This document shows positions 26,166 to 35,208 of a DNA stretch of 64,000 nt, one piece after another (position 1 is the first letter of the stretch; each line of letters starts with the position of its first letter). The notes below the pieces were generated by a model, which had not been told where the DNA came from, did no database searches, and worked only from the letters and a program-made list of their open reading frames with translations. Source of the DNA: Kistimonas sp964291485. GTDB lineage: Bacteria > Pseudomonadota > Gammaproteobacteria > Pseudomonadales > Endozoicomonadaceae. The stretch covers positions 1,612,001-1,676,000 of the forward strand of contig OZ220224.1 of NCBI GenBank assembly GCA_964291485.2, given 5' to 3'. The position numbers and the translations under genes are program-made.

Positions 26166-26346
26166 GTTTCAGGGGGAAGCATGGCTTTACGACAGGACGA
26201 CTTGTACTTGCACGTGATGCATCGTGATAATTGCCACTGGTGATTTTGTTTGATCAGGCTAGCATGTCTGCTTTTCTATTAGGTTGCTGGTTCAGTCTGC
26301 CCGGAGTGACAGCTGGTATTTCAGCACAGCAAATTCCTGAATACGC

Positions 26347-27075
26347 ATGAATAATCTACTCGATCGTATTTATGCAGAACCCCATACTGAGTTGTCGGGT
26401 TTTGCGTTTGATGATGCCGTGGCGCGGGTTTTTCCCGACATGATCCGCCGGTCTGTGCCCGGGTATACCACGATCATTCCCATGATTGGCATTATCACGT
26501 CCCAGTATGCACAGCCGCATACAACGCTTTATGACCTGGGGTGCTCACTTGGTGCTTCGACGCTGGCGATGCGGCATGGTGTTGATCAGCCTGGGTGCCG
26601 GATTGTCGGTGTTGATAATTCCGATGCCATGCTTGAGCGTTGTCGTAAATATATTGAAGCCGACAGCAGCAGTGTGCCGGTCGAGTTATTGCTGGATGAT
26701 ATCCGTAGTGTGCCAGTGACCAATGCATCTGTTGTTACGCTTAATTTCACTCTGCAGTTTATTCCGCTTGAGGATCGTCTGACGTTGTTAAGCCAGATTG
26801 CTGATGGCCTGAATCCCGGTGGTGCATTGATTCTTTCTGAAAAGCTGGTGTTTGAGGAAGGTGAACAATCAATTCTGGAAGAACTGCATTATGACTTCAA
26901 ACGGGCCAATGGTTATTCAGACCTTGAGATCAGTCAGAAGCGTACGGCGCTGGAAGATTATCTGATTCCGGAAACCCTGGCGCAGCACCGAGAGCGTTTG
27001 TTAGCTGCAGGGTTTAGTCGAGTCGTGCTCTGGTACCAGTGCTTTAATTTCTGCTCACTGCTGGCCATCAAATAA
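26347..27075 (+). CDS. cmoA: carboxy-S-adenosyl-L-methionine synthase
   Basis: Converts SAM and prephenate to carboxy-SAM, the donor for 5-oxyacetyl-uridine at tRNA position 34. The 242 residues match the family: DRIYAEPHTELSGFAFDDAV, VFPDMIRRSVPGY, YDLGCSLGAST (SAM motif I), LNFTLQFIPL and LILSEKLVFEEG. cmoB follows after two bases, as in E. coli. The place between cdsA and rseP is unusual, because dxr is normally there. Confidence 0.95.
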   Translation: MNNLLDRIYAEPHTELSGFAFDDAVARVFPDMIRRSVPGYTTIIPMIGIITSQYAQPHTTLYDLGCSLGASTLAMRHGVDQPGCRIVGVDNSDAMLERCRKYIEADSSSVPVELLLDDIRSVPVTNASVVTLNFTLQFIPLEDRLTLLSQIADGLNPGGALILSEKLVFEEGEQSILEELHYDFKRANGYSDLEISQKRTALEDYLIPETLAQHRERLLAAGFSRVVLWYQCFNFCSLLAIK

Positions 27076-27077
27076 TT

Positions 27078-28088
27078 ATGCCTGTAAGCGATAATCGTAG
27101 TTTGCCAAATCCTCTGGATTTTTTTAGTGATTTGTATCCGTTAATGGATAACCGCTTGCTAGGACGCTGGCTGGATGTGTTGCCACAACAATTGCAGCAT
27201 GTTCTTGTTGAGAATCTTCACGGTGATCTGGATCGCTGGTTGGCTGCCTTGAACCGGTTGCCAGATATTCCTGTTAAAGCGGTGAATCTGGATGTGCCCA
27301 CGGTCAGTGTCGTGTCACAGGAGTCCTTGTCTGATGAAGTCAGGCATGATCTCCACCGTGAGTTAAAAGCGCTGAGCCCCTGGCGCAAAGGGCCGTTTGA
27401 TTTCTTTGGTGAACATATTGATACCGAGTGGCGTTCAGACTGGAAATGGGAGCGTGTTGCGCCTCACCTGTCGTCGCTGAAGGGGCGGCTGGTGCTGGAT
27501 GTCGGGTGTGGTTCTGGTTATCACTGCTGGCGCATGTTGGGTGCTGGTGCCCGGCAGGTGATCGGGGTGGATCCGTCCCGCCTGTTTCTGGTGCAGTTTG
27601 AAGCGTTCAAGCGTTATGCCGGCAAGGCGCTGCCTGTCCATCTTTTGCCGCTGAAGATGGAGGATGTCCCTGAAAACCTGAAAGCCTTTGATACGGTTTT
27701 CTCCATGGGGGTGTTATACCACCGTCGCTCTCCGATTGATCATCTGCTTGAATTGAAAGGTGCTTTGCGAGCGGGTGGTGAGCTTGTGCTTGAAACACTG
27801 GTTATTGATGGAGCCTTAGGGCAGGTCCTGATGCCGGAAGATCGCTACGCCATGATGCGTAATGTCTGGTTCCTGCCATCACCGGATACGCTGCTGTTGT
27901 GGCTGCGTCGTGCGGGCTTCCGTAATGCCCGCGTGGTTGATATGGCGCGCACCACGACAGAGGAGCAGCGCCCGACGGAATGGATGCGCTTTAATTCCCT
28001 CTCCGATTTTCTTGATCCTGAAAATCCTGAAAAAACCGTCGAGGGTTATCCTGCACCGCTGCGCGCTGTGGTTATTGCGGAAGCCTGA
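27078..28088 (+). CDS. cmoB: tRNA U34 carboxymethyltransferase
   Basis: Transfers the carboxymethyl group from carboxy-SAM to 5-hydroxyuridine 34, giving cmo5U in tRNAs that read four-fold codon boxes. The 336 residues show the family's WRKGPF-type motif (SPWRKGPFDFFGEHIDTEWRS, read in two parts), the SAM motif LVLDVGCGSGYHCWRMLGAGA, VFSMGVLYHRRSPIDHL and MRNVWFLPSPDTLLLWLRR. It is coupled to cmoA two bases upstream. A bidirectional hairpin separates it from convergent cmoM. Confidence 0.95.
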   Translation: MPVSDNRSLPNPLDFFSDLYPLMDNRLLGRWLDVLPQQLQHVLVENLHGDLDRWLAALNRLPDIPVKAVNLDVPTVSVVSQESLSDEVRHDLHRELKALSPWRKGPFDFFGEHIDTEWRSDWKWERVAPHLSSLKGRLVLDVGCGSGYHCWRMLGAGARQVIGVDPSRLFLVQFEAFKRYAGKALPVHLLPLKMEDVPENLKAFDTVFSMGVLYHRRSPIDHLLELKGALRAGGELVLETLVIDGALGQVLMPEDRYAMMRNVWFLPSPDTLLLWLRRAGFRNARVVDMARTTTEEQRPTEWMRFNSLSDFLDPENPEKTVEGYPAPLRAVVIAEA

Positions 28089-28095
28089 TGAGCCT

Positions 28096-28128
28096 AAATA
28101 AAAGCCGGCGTGTTGCTGGCTTTTATTT
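28096..28128. terminator. bidirectional terminator between cmoB and cmoM
   Basis: AAATAAAAGCC (28096-28106) pairs perfectly with GGCTTTTATTT (28118-28128), with further pairs inward. It has T-rich flanks on both strands, so it can end both convergent transcripts. It touches the cmoM stop codon. Confidence 0.8.
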
Positions 28129-28901
28129 TATGCAGGCTTTTGGCAAAGCATGTGCACATAGCGAGCCAGATCCCGGTATGGGGGCTTGCGTCCGAAGTGT
28201 TTTTCGACACGCAACATGTCATCGGCAGGTGTCACATCGCGGACGGGTTTTGGCATGTGATCGTGTATGGCGCGAATACCGGACCATGCCTTGATATCAA
28301 GGTCTAGCAAGCTCAGCCATTCGTGCACGTCGGCAGGGTCTAATGGCCATGCAGGGGTCAGAGGGTTTTTCCGATTTTCAAAGTTGTCATGGTAGGCCAG
28401 CTTGAAATTCCGGTTCATCAGGTGACGCCAGACCAGGGCATTTTTGTTGTAGAACAGGATGGAAAGCCAGCCGCCCGGACGTGTCAGTGTGGGCAGGCTG
28501 TTCAGTACCTCGCGGGGATCTTTCAGCCACTCAAGCACGGCATGGAGCAGGACGAGGTCGACGGGTTCGTCCAGATGTTCCTGCAGTGACTGGATAGGGC
28601 AGTGAATAAACCGGATGTCAGCATCGGGTGCGATTCTGGCGTATTCTTCCCGTGCCAGTGACAGCATGTCGGCTGAGATGTCGCACAGGATAATTCGGTG
28701 GCCCTGGGTGGCGAGCATGGCGGAATACTGGCCGATGCCGCCACCCGCGTCGAGAATGGTGAGTTTGCGATTGCTGTCAAACAGTGTCGGTATGTGGGTG
28801 GTCAGGTCTTCCTGCAGGATTTCCAGCCGGAGCTGACCTTTCAGGGTGCCGTAAATCTGTTGGCGGAAGCGATCCGCGATGCCGTCGAAATTTCTGTCCA
28901 T
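28128..28901 (-). CDS. cmoM: tRNA 5-carboxymethoxyuridine methyltransferase
   Basis: SAM-dependent methyltransferase of the CmoM (formerly SmtA) family, which methylates cmo5U34 to mcmo5U. The CmoM-like N-terminus DRNFDGIADRFRQQIYGTLKGQLR is seen at the proposed start (shown as two adjoining family blocks), with ILDAGGGIGQYSAMLA as SAM motif I, HAVLEWLKDP and LSILFYNKNALVWRHLM. The frame extends upstream to 29030, but that would add 43 residues unlike the family; the ATG at 28901 gives 257 residues, the family size, although its ribosome-binding site is weak. It is convergent with cmoA-cmoB, so all three late steps of this modification sit together. Confidence 0.88.
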   Translation of the reverse strand: MDRNFDGIADRFRQQIYGTLKGQLRLEILQEDLTTHIPTLFDSNRKLTILDAGGGIGQYSAMLATQGHRIILCDISADMLSLAREEYARIAPDADIRFIHCPIQSLQEHLDEPVDLVLLHAVLEWLKDPREVLNSLPTLTRPGGWLSILFYNKNALVWRHLMNRNFKLAYHDNFENRKNPLTPAWPLDPADVHEWLSLLDLDIKAWSGIRAIHDHMPKPVRDVTPADDMLRVEKHFGRKPPYRDLARYVHMLCQKPA

Positions 28902-29123
28902 ACGGTGCTGAAAATGGTAGTTCCTGTTGCGGAGTGCTTTATTAAGGTAAATGCGCCAGTAAATCAGGTGGGTGGCACGGTAGACGGCTATGCCTGAGGT
29001 TAGTGAGCGCTTTTGTATTTGCGAATCCATCAGACACTATGCGAGGATTGCGCAAAATGTTGTAAAATCAGACACTTTATCGTTTCAGCCTCTTGGGGTA
29101 AATGCAGGAAAGCCGACAGGACT

Positions 29124-30485
29124 ATGGGAACATTGCAGACAATTCTGGCGTTCATCGTCACCCTTGGCCTGCTGGTCAGTATCCATGAGTATGGGCATTT
29201 CTGGGTTGCCCGTCGTTGTGGTGTCAAGGTACTTCGTTTTTGTATTGGTTTTGGTAAGCCCCTCTTCACCTGGCATGACCGGCACGGGACAGAATTCGCC
29301 ATCGCCATGATTCCGCTCGGCGGCTACGTGAAAATGCTCGATGAGCGTGAAGGACCGGTGGCGGAAGAGGAAAAGGATCAGGCGTTTAACAACAAGTCGG
29401 TGTATGCCCGCATAGCGGTTGTCGCTGCTGGACCGATTGCCAACTTTCTGCTTGCCATTGTTGCACTCTGGTTGATGTATCTGGTGGGTGTAAAAACCGT
29501 TATTCCTGTGGTTGGTGACGTTGTGCCTGAGTCACCGGCAGCTGTCGCGGGTGTGAATGCCGGCTATGAAGTGGTCAGTGTGGATGGCCGGAACACGCCG
29601 TCCTGGCATGCCATCAATATGGCGCTGCTGGCGCCACTGGGTGAAACTGCCACGGTTGTGGTCGGTACCAGATCTTTTGATGAGCAAAGCGCTGATACCC
29701 GTTATTCCGATGTTCATCTCAATAACTGGCTTGCCGGTAAAGAAAATCCCGATCCTCTGAGATCTTTGGGGGTGCTGCCATGGCGTCCGGAAGTGCCTGC
29801 TGCTATTGGGCAGGTTTTGGAAGGTGGCGCTGCTGAAAAAGCCGGGTTGATTGGCGGGGATGTTATCTTGTTCGCGAACGGACAACCCATTTCCAACTGG
29901 CAGAGCTGGGTCGATATGGTCCGTGAAAATCCGGGCACAGCGATGCAGGTGGAAATTGATAGAGACGGCAGTAGTCGTTCATTAACGCTGGTGCCGGGCG
30001 AGAAAACGTTAGCCGATGGCCAGAAAATTGGGTACATTGGTGCCGGTGCAAAACCCTTCGAATGGCCGGCTGATCGTCTGCGTGACATCAGCTATGGTCC
30101 AGTCATGGCTTTAGGGGTTGCGTTGCAGGACACCTGGTCGTTGACAACACTGACGCTGGACTCCATTCGCAAGATGGTTATTGGGCTGGTGTCAGTTGAA
30201 CATCTCAGTGGCCCCATTACCATAGCGAAGGTGGCCGGTGCCTCGTTTAAATCCGGTCTTGAAAGTTTTCTGAACTTCCTTGCTATGCTGAGTATTAGTT
30301 TAGGTGTTTTGAACCTGTTGCCCATCCCTGTGCTGGACGGGGGGCACTTGCTGTATTATCTGGTGGAGTTGGTGAAAGGCCGGCCGGTGCCAGAGAAGAT
30401 ACAGATGATCGGGGTACGTATTGGCATGACGTTGATTCTCGGACTCATGTTTGTCGCCCTGTATAATGATTTGAGCCGACTGTAA
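29124..30485 (+). CDS. rseP: RIP metalloprotease RseP
   Basis: Inner-membrane site-2 zinc protease that cleaves the anti-sigma factor RseA in the envelope stress response. The 453 residues have the zinc motif HEYGH near residue 22, a second membrane motif around LNLLPIPVLDGGHLLYY, and two PDZ domains between (SPAAVAGVNAGYEVVSVDG and EKAGLIGGDVILFANGQP regions). The ATG at 29124 with AGGA upstream gives the family N-terminus; the 29013 start adds 37 unlikely residues. It precedes bamA, the usual order. Confidence 0.95.
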   Translation: MGTLQTILAFIVTLGLLVSIHEYGHFWVARRCGVKVLRFCIGFGKPLFTWHDRHGTEFAIAMIPLGGYVKMLDEREGPVAEEEKDQAFNNKSVYARIAVVAAGPIANFLLAIVALWLMYLVGVKTVIPVVGDVVPESPAAVAGVNAGYEVVSVDGRNTPSWHAINMALLAPLGETATVVVGTRSFDEQSADTRYSDVHLNNWLAGKENPDPLRSLGVLPWRPEVPAAIGQVLEGGAAEKAGLIGGDVILFANGQPISNWQSWVDMVRENPGTAMQVEIDRDGSSRSLTLVPGEKTLADGQKIGYIGAGAKPFEWPADRLRDISYGPVMALGVALQDTWSLTTLTLDSIRKMVIGLVSVEHLSGPITIAKVAGASFKSGLESFLNFLAMLSISLGVLNLLPIPVLDGGHLLYYLVELVKGRPVPEKIQMIGVRIGMTLILGLMFVALYNDLSRL

Positions 30486-30558
30486 CCGAAGGGGGAGTCC
30501 CGGTGCGGTATCAGTTTATCTTTTGGCTTTACGACCAATTTCTGGAAGAACGGATTCC

Positions 30559-32895
30559 ATGAATCGATTATTGCTGCCTTTTGTTGCCGGTGCGCTCGTG
30601 GCCGGACAGGCGAATGCCTTTGTCATCAATGACATCCGCCTGGACGGGTTGCAGCGTATTTCAGCGGGAACGGTGTTCAATGCATTGCCTGTGGCTATTG
30701 GTGATGATGTTGATAACCCGGAACTGGCTGACGCTGCACGTGCTCTGTTTAAAACCGGATACTTTCAGGATATCCAGATGGGGCGTGACGGCAACGTGCT
30801 GGTCGTCACAGTGGTGGAACGACCCTCCATCAGTGAGATCAAGATTGAAGGCAACAAGGCCATCAAGACCGAAGACCTGAAAAAAGGTCTGAAACAGGCC
30901 GGTCTGGCGGATGGCGAGATTTTCCAGCAAGCCACGCTGGAAGCGATTCGGATGGAGCTGGAGCGACAGTACGTAGCCCAGGGACGCTACGGTGCCAGTA
31001 TCAAGGCCAATGTTGAGCCTCAGCCGCGAAACCGGGTCGCCATTACCATTGATATTAAGGAAGGCAAGGTTTCCACCATCAAGCATGTCAACATTGTTGG
31101 CAACAAGGTGTTTAACAGCGAAGAGCTGTTGGAACTGTTTGAGCTGAAGCCTTCAGGCTGGCTCTCCTTCTACTCTAACGATGACAAGTATTCCCGCGAA
31201 AAGCTCTCGGGCGACCTTGAGCGCTTACGCTCCTGGTACCTGGATCGCGGTTATATCAATTTCAATATCAATTCGACCCAGGTTTCCATTACGCCAGACA
31301 AGGAAAGTGTCTACATCACGGTGAATGTGGATGAGGGCCAGAAATACAGTGTGAAGGATGTCAAACTGGCCGGTGATCTGGTGGTGCCGGAAGAGCAGGT
31401 CAAGGCGCTGTTGCTGGTGAAGGATGGGCAGACATTCTCCCGTAAGCGGATCACAACGACAGAAGATCTGATTACCCGTCGTCTGGGCAGCGAAGGTTAC
31501 GCCTTCGCCAACGTGACAGGGATTCCGCAAACCAACGAAGAAGATCATACCGTTGATATCACCTTCTTTGTTGAGCCGGGTCGTCGTACCTATGTGCGCC
31601 GTATTAACTTCCAGGGCAATACCAAGACAGAAGATGAAGTGCTGCGTCGTGAAATGCGTCAGATGGAAGGTGCAGCGGCGTCCACTTACAAGATTGAGCA
31701 GTCTAAGGTTCGTTTGAATCGACTGGGTTATTTCAAAGAAGTCACCAGTGAAACTACACCGGTTCCTGGTACCAGTGATCAGGTAGACGTCAACTATACC
31801 GTTGAAGAGCAGCCTTCCGGTGCGATAACCGCCAGTATTGGTTTCTCTCAGGGTGATGGCTTGATTCTGGGTGGTTCTATCAGCCAGAGCAACTTCCTGG
31901 GTACTGGTAACCGTGTCTCACTGTCGGCCAATACCAGCAAATACCGTAAGCTCTATAGCTTCGGTTTCACCGATCCCTTCTACACCGTCGATGGTGTGAG
32001 TCGTGGTTACAACGTCTACTACAGTGAGACGGACTACGATGAAACGGATGTCACCAACTATAACGTTGATACCATGGGTGCGGATATGACCTTTGGTTAT
32101 CCGATATCCGAAACCTCCAGTCTCAACTTTGGTGTGGGAATCGAAAGCTCCACGATCAAGGAAGGGAATGATCCGGCGTGGATTGTTTCCGACTTCCTGA
32201 AGAAGGAAGGTGATAAATTCACGAACTTCAAGGGTACGATTGGCTGGTCCGAATCTACCTTGAACCACGGTTTATTGCCGACTAAGGGTTACTCTCAGGG
32301 CGTTTCCATGGAAGTTGCGCTGCCGGGCAGCGATCTTCACTTCTACAAGCTGCATTATCGTGGCCAGTATTTCTTCCCGCTGGCGTCCGAGTATTCCGTA
32401 CGTTTCCATACTCGTCTGGGTTATGGCGGCGCGTATGGTTCTACCAGCAAACTGCCGTTCTATGAGAACTTCTATGGTGGTGGATTCGGCTCGATTCGCG
32501 GCTATAAGGATAATACGCTGGGCCCTCGGGCTCTACAGCAGTCGGATGGTGACTACGATCCTATCGGTGGTAATGTCATGGTGGAAGGTGGTGTTGAGCT
32601 GCTGTTCCCGCTGCCGTTTGTTAAGGATCAGCGCTCTATGCGTACCGTTCTGTTCCTGGATGCTGGTAATGTCTTTGATACTGATTGCAGTAATGCGAAA
32701 GATAACACTACAGGTCAGGATCAGGTCAAAATGTGTTCCAAGCCAGCCTTTGGCGACCTGCGCTACAGCGCCGGTGTCGGTCTGACCTGGATCACTCCGC
32801 TGGGGCCGCTGACATTCAGCCTGGCGAAAGCGCTGAATAATAAGGACGATGATGAAACACAGGTCTTCCAGTTCTCCCTGGGGGCGCCGTTCTAA
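30559..32895 (+). CDS. bamA: outer membrane protein assembly factor BamA
   Basis: Central barrel of the BAM complex, which folds proteins into the outer membrane. The 778 residues have a signal peptide (LLLPFVAGALVAGQANA), five POTRA domains up to about residue 420 starting with DIRLDGLQRISAGTVFNALP, and a C-terminal 16-strand barrel with the loop motif GGFGSIRGYKDNTLGPR and the terminal QFSLGAPF. The ATG at 30559 starts the signal peptide; the 30523 start adds 12 residues. rseP lies upstream and skp downstream. Confidence 0.97.
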   Translation: MNRLLLPFVAGALVAGQANAFVINDIRLDGLQRISAGTVFNALPVAIGDDVDNPELADAARALFKTGYFQDIQMGRDGNVLVVTVVERPSISEIKIEGNKAIKTEDLKKGLKQAGLADGEIFQQATLEAIRMELERQYVAQGRYGASIKANVEPQPRNRVAITIDIKEGKVSTIKHVNIVGNKVFNSEELLELFELKPSGWLSFYSNDDKYSREKLSGDLERLRSWYLDRGYINFNINSTQVSITPDKESVYITVNVDEGQKYSVKDVKLAGDLVVPEEQVKALLLVKDGQTFSRKRITTTEDLITRRLGSEGYAFANVTGIPQTNEEDHTVDITFFVEPGRRTYVRRINFQGNTKTEDEVLRREMRQMEGAAASTYKIEQSKVRLNRLGYFKEVTSETTPVPGTSDQVDVNYTVEEQPSGAITASIGFSQGDGLILGGSISQSNFLGTGNRVSLSANTSKYRKLYSFGFTDPFYTVDGVSRGYNVYYSETDYDETDVTNYNVDTMGADMTFGYPISETSSLNFGVGIESSTIKEGNDPAWIVSDFLKKEGDKFTNFKGTIGWSESTLNHGLLPTKGYSQGVSMEVALPGSDLHFYKLHYRGQYFFPLASEYSVRFHTRLGYGGAYGSTSKLPFYENFYGGGFGSIRGYKDNTLGPRALQQSDGDYDPIGGNVMVEGGVELLFPLPFVKDQRSMRTVLFLDAGNVFDTDCSNAKDNTTGQDQVKMCSKPAFGDLRYSAGVGLTWITPLGPLTFSLAKALNNKDDDETQVFQFSLGAPF

Positions 32896-32945
32896 TCGTG
32901 CTCTGAAGTGGGCTGATGTTTCATCAGTTCCTGATGACTTTTTCG

Positions 32946-32970
32946 AGGCAAGGCAGTAGCCTTGCCTTTT
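32946..32970 (+). terminator. hairpin between bamA and skp
   Basis: Nine-base arms AGGCAAGGC/GCCTTGCCT (32946-32954, 32959-32967) with a four-base loop and a short T run. It is a likely partial terminator. Confidence 0.55.
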
Positions 32971-33058
32971 GCTTGTTGTTTCACCCCGCTTGCTGAAGTA
33001 CTGAGGTTGTCTGTCGGCAGGGATGAATCTATCGAACCAGGTAATAACAGGAGTTTCA

Positions 33059-33580
33059 ATGTTGCGCAGTATCAAATTTGCCCTGCTGGCCATGATTCTG
33101 GTTGCCCCATTGTCGCAGGCGGCAGCGCCTAACCGTGTAGCGGTGGTCAATTCCCAGATGGCACTGCTGGAATCTGCCGCGGCCAAACAGTATGCGAAGG
33201 AGTCAGAGCAGCAGTTTGGTGAGCAGATCAAGAAGTTGAAAGGGCTGGAAACGCAATACCAGACGTTGATGGGTAAGCTGGAAAAGGACGGCCCAACCAT
33301 GAGTGAGGCTGAGCGTACCAAGCTGCAACTGGAAATGCGCCGTAAGAAGGAAGACTGGGAATACCAAGCGCGTCAGCTCCAGGCAGAAAAGAATGAAGCG
33401 GATCAGAGAGAGCTGGCGAAACTGCAGCCCCAGCTGGAAGAAGCCATTCAGGCCGTTGCCAAAAGCGAAGGGTATGATGTTGTCATTGATCGTCGCGTAG
33501 CCCACTTTGTTAAGCCGGAAAATGATGTGACCCGTAAGGTCATCGACAAGTTGAACCGGCTGACCGCCAAACAGAAGTAA
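33059..33580 (+). CDS. skp: periplasmic chaperone Skp/OmpH
   Basis: Periplasmic trimeric chaperone that holds unfolded outer-membrane proteins for BamA. The 173 residues begin with a signal peptide (LRSIKFALLAMILVAPLSQA) and continue with VAVVNSQMALLESAAAKQ and a long charged coiled coil. The ATG at 33059 with AGGAG upstream is chosen over 33023. It lies between bamA and lpxD as usual. Confidence 0.94.
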   Translation: MLRSIKFALLAMILVAPLSQAAAPNRVAVVNSQMALLESAAAKQYAKESEQQFGEQIKKLKGLETQYQTLMGKLEKDGPTMSEAERTKLQLEMRRKKEDWEYQARQLQAEKNEADQRELAKLQPQLEEAIQAVAKSEGYDVVIDRRVAHFVKPENDVTRKVIDKLNRLTAKQK

Positions 33581-33606
33581 GCAGACGGAAAGTAGTACTC
33601 CCTGTG

Positions 33607-34632
33607 ATGAAAGCCGAAAAACATTTCACTCTGGCCGAACTGGCGGAATTTCTCTGTGCGGATGTTCAGGGTGATAGCACCATAGTAATCCACCGACTCG
33701 CAACGCTTCAGGAAGCGGGCAAGGGTGCGCTCACTTTTCTGTCTAACCCGGCCTATGAGAAGTTTCTGTCGGATACAGAAGCTTCTGCAGTAATTCTGAG
33801 TCCGGAAATGGCAGAGAAGTATGAAGGGAATGCACTGGTTGTTAAGAATCCCTATCTGGGATATGCCCGTGTCTCCCGTCTGTTTGAACCTGAGCCGGTT
33901 GAATACACCGTTCACCCTACCGCTTGGGTTGATGAAACGGCAGTAGTCAGCCCTGATGCGAGTATTGGACCGCAGGTGACGATTGAGGCAGGGGCTTCTA
34001 TTGCTGCCGGTGCCAGGATTGGCGCTGGTTCTGTCATCGGTCGTAACAGTATTATCGGGAAGGATACGGTTCTAAATCCTAACGTTACCATTTGTCACGG
34101 TGTTGTCGTGGGTGACCGCTGTATACTGCACAGCGGTGCCGTGCTGGGCTCAGATGGCTTTGGGTTTGCCCATGATGGGCAGGGATGGGTCAAGATTGCG
34201 CAGCTGGGTGGTGTTGTCGTCGGCGATGATGTTGAAATTGGCGCTAACTCAGCCATTGATCGTGGTGCACTTGCGGATACGGTGATTGGCCAGGGCGTGA
34301 TTATCGATAACCATGTGCATGTTGCCCACAATGTGGTCATTGGGGATAAGACAGCAATTGCGGGTTGTACCGGTATATCCGGTAGCACCAAAATCGGTCG
34401 CAACTGCATCATTGCAGGCGGCTGTGGCATTGCTGGTCATCTGGAAATTGCCGATGGTGTACATCTGGCGGGAATGGCGATGGTCACCAAATCCATCCTG
34501 AAGCCCGGGCAGTATTCCTCTGGCTCTGTTGGCTGTATGCCAGTGCGTGAGTGGCGCAAGAATACTGTGCGCTTCCGTCAGCTGGATGATATGGCCAGAC
34601 GTCTCAAGGAGCTTGAGAAAAAGCTGGATTGA
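33607..34632 (+). CDS. lpxD: UDP-3-O-(3-hydroxyacyl)glucosamine N-acyltransferase
   Basis: Third enzyme of lipid A synthesis; adds the N-linked hydroxyacyl chain. The 341 residues have an N-terminal uridine-binding domain (LTFLSNPAYEKFL) and a left-handed beta-helix of hexapeptide repeats (IGAGSVIGRNSIIGKDTVLN), with the catalytic histidine region DNHVHVAHNVVIGD. A GTG at 33604 directly before the ATG is an equal start candidate. Only 26 bases separate it from skp. Confidence 0.96.
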   Translation: MKAEKHFTLAELAEFLCADVQGDSTIVIHRLATLQEAGKGALTFLSNPAYEKFLSDTEASAVILSPEMAEKYEGNALVVKNPYLGYARVSRLFEPEPVEYTVHPTAWVDETAVVSPDASIGPQVTIEAGASIAAGARIGAGSVIGRNSIIGKDTVLNPNVTICHGVVVGDRCILHSGAVLGSDGFGFAHDGQGWVKIAQLGGVVVGDDVEIGANSAIDRGALADTVIGQGVIIDNHVHVAHNVVIGDKTAIAGCTGISGSTKIGRNCIIAGGCGIAGHLEIADGVHLAGMAMVTKSILKPGQYSSGSVGCMPVREWRKNTVRFRQLDDMARRLKELEKKLD

Positions 34633-34641
34633 GAGGTATGA

Positions 34642-34669
34642 AGCCCGATGCGTGATAACGTATCGGGTT
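34642..34669 (+). terminator. hairpin between lpxD and fabZ
   Basis: Twelve-base arms (34642-34653, 34658-34669) with a G-T pair and a four-base loop, without a clear T tract. It could be an attenuator or RNA processing site. Confidence 0.35.
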
Positions 34670-34765
34670 GTCTCCCGGTTCCTTCCCTGATCGGCATCCG
34701 TTGCTGGCTGCACGCCAAATGTTCTGCACGGTGATTATCTGCTTCTTCGGAGAAATGGTTCGCAC

Positions 34766-35206
34766 ATGATGCGTATAGACGAGATCAAGGCGCTCTTGCC
34801 CCAGCGTTATCCCTTTTTGCTGGTTGACAGGGTTGTCGACATTGACCTGGAAAAGAACACCATTGATTGCTACAAAAATGTGTCAGTCAATGAAGACTTT
34901 TTCAATGGTCACTTCCCCGGTCATCCCGTGATGCCCGGCGTATTGATTATTGAAGCAATGGCGCAGGCGGCTGGTCTTCTCGGTTTTACCATGGCGGGCA
35001 AGACCGGTGGTGAAAACTCGGTCTATTACTTCGCCGCTGCGGATAAAGTGCGTTTCCGTCAGCCTGTTGTACCCGGTGACCGGTTGCAACTGGTCGCCGA
35101 ATACCTGGGATGCAAAAGAGATATCTGGAAATTTTCCTGTAAAGCACTGGTTGATGGTAAAATAGCGAGTTCTGCTGTTATTACCTGTGCGAAAAAGGAT
35201 ATCTGA
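34766..35206 (+). CDS. fabZ: 3-hydroxyacyl-ACP dehydratase FabZ
   Basis: Hot-dog fold dehydratase of fatty acid elongation. The 146 residues include LLPQRYPFLLVDRV, the catalytic FNGHFPGHPVMPGVLIIEAMAQ (His in GHFPGHP; Glu in IEAMAQ) and the terminal DGKIASSAVITCA. Two tandem ATG codons (34766, 34769) can start it. It competes with lpxA for 3-hydroxyacyl-ACP, and the two genes are neighbours with two bases between. Confidence 0.97.
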   Translation: MMRIDEIKALLPQRYPFLLVDRVVDIDLEKNTIDCYKNVSVNEDFFNGHFPGHPVMPGVLIIEAMAQAAGLLGFTMAGKTGGENSVYYFAAADKVRFRQPVVPGDRLQLVAEYLGCKRDIWKFSCKALVDGKIASSAVITCAKKDI

Positions 35207-35208
35207 AC

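Noticed and set aside
26114..29123. Search for a hidden or frameshifted dxr between cdsA and rseP
   Set aside because: All the space is filled by cmoA, cmoB and cmoM; no frame carries Dxr motifs such as an N-terminal GSTGSIG-type NADPH loop.
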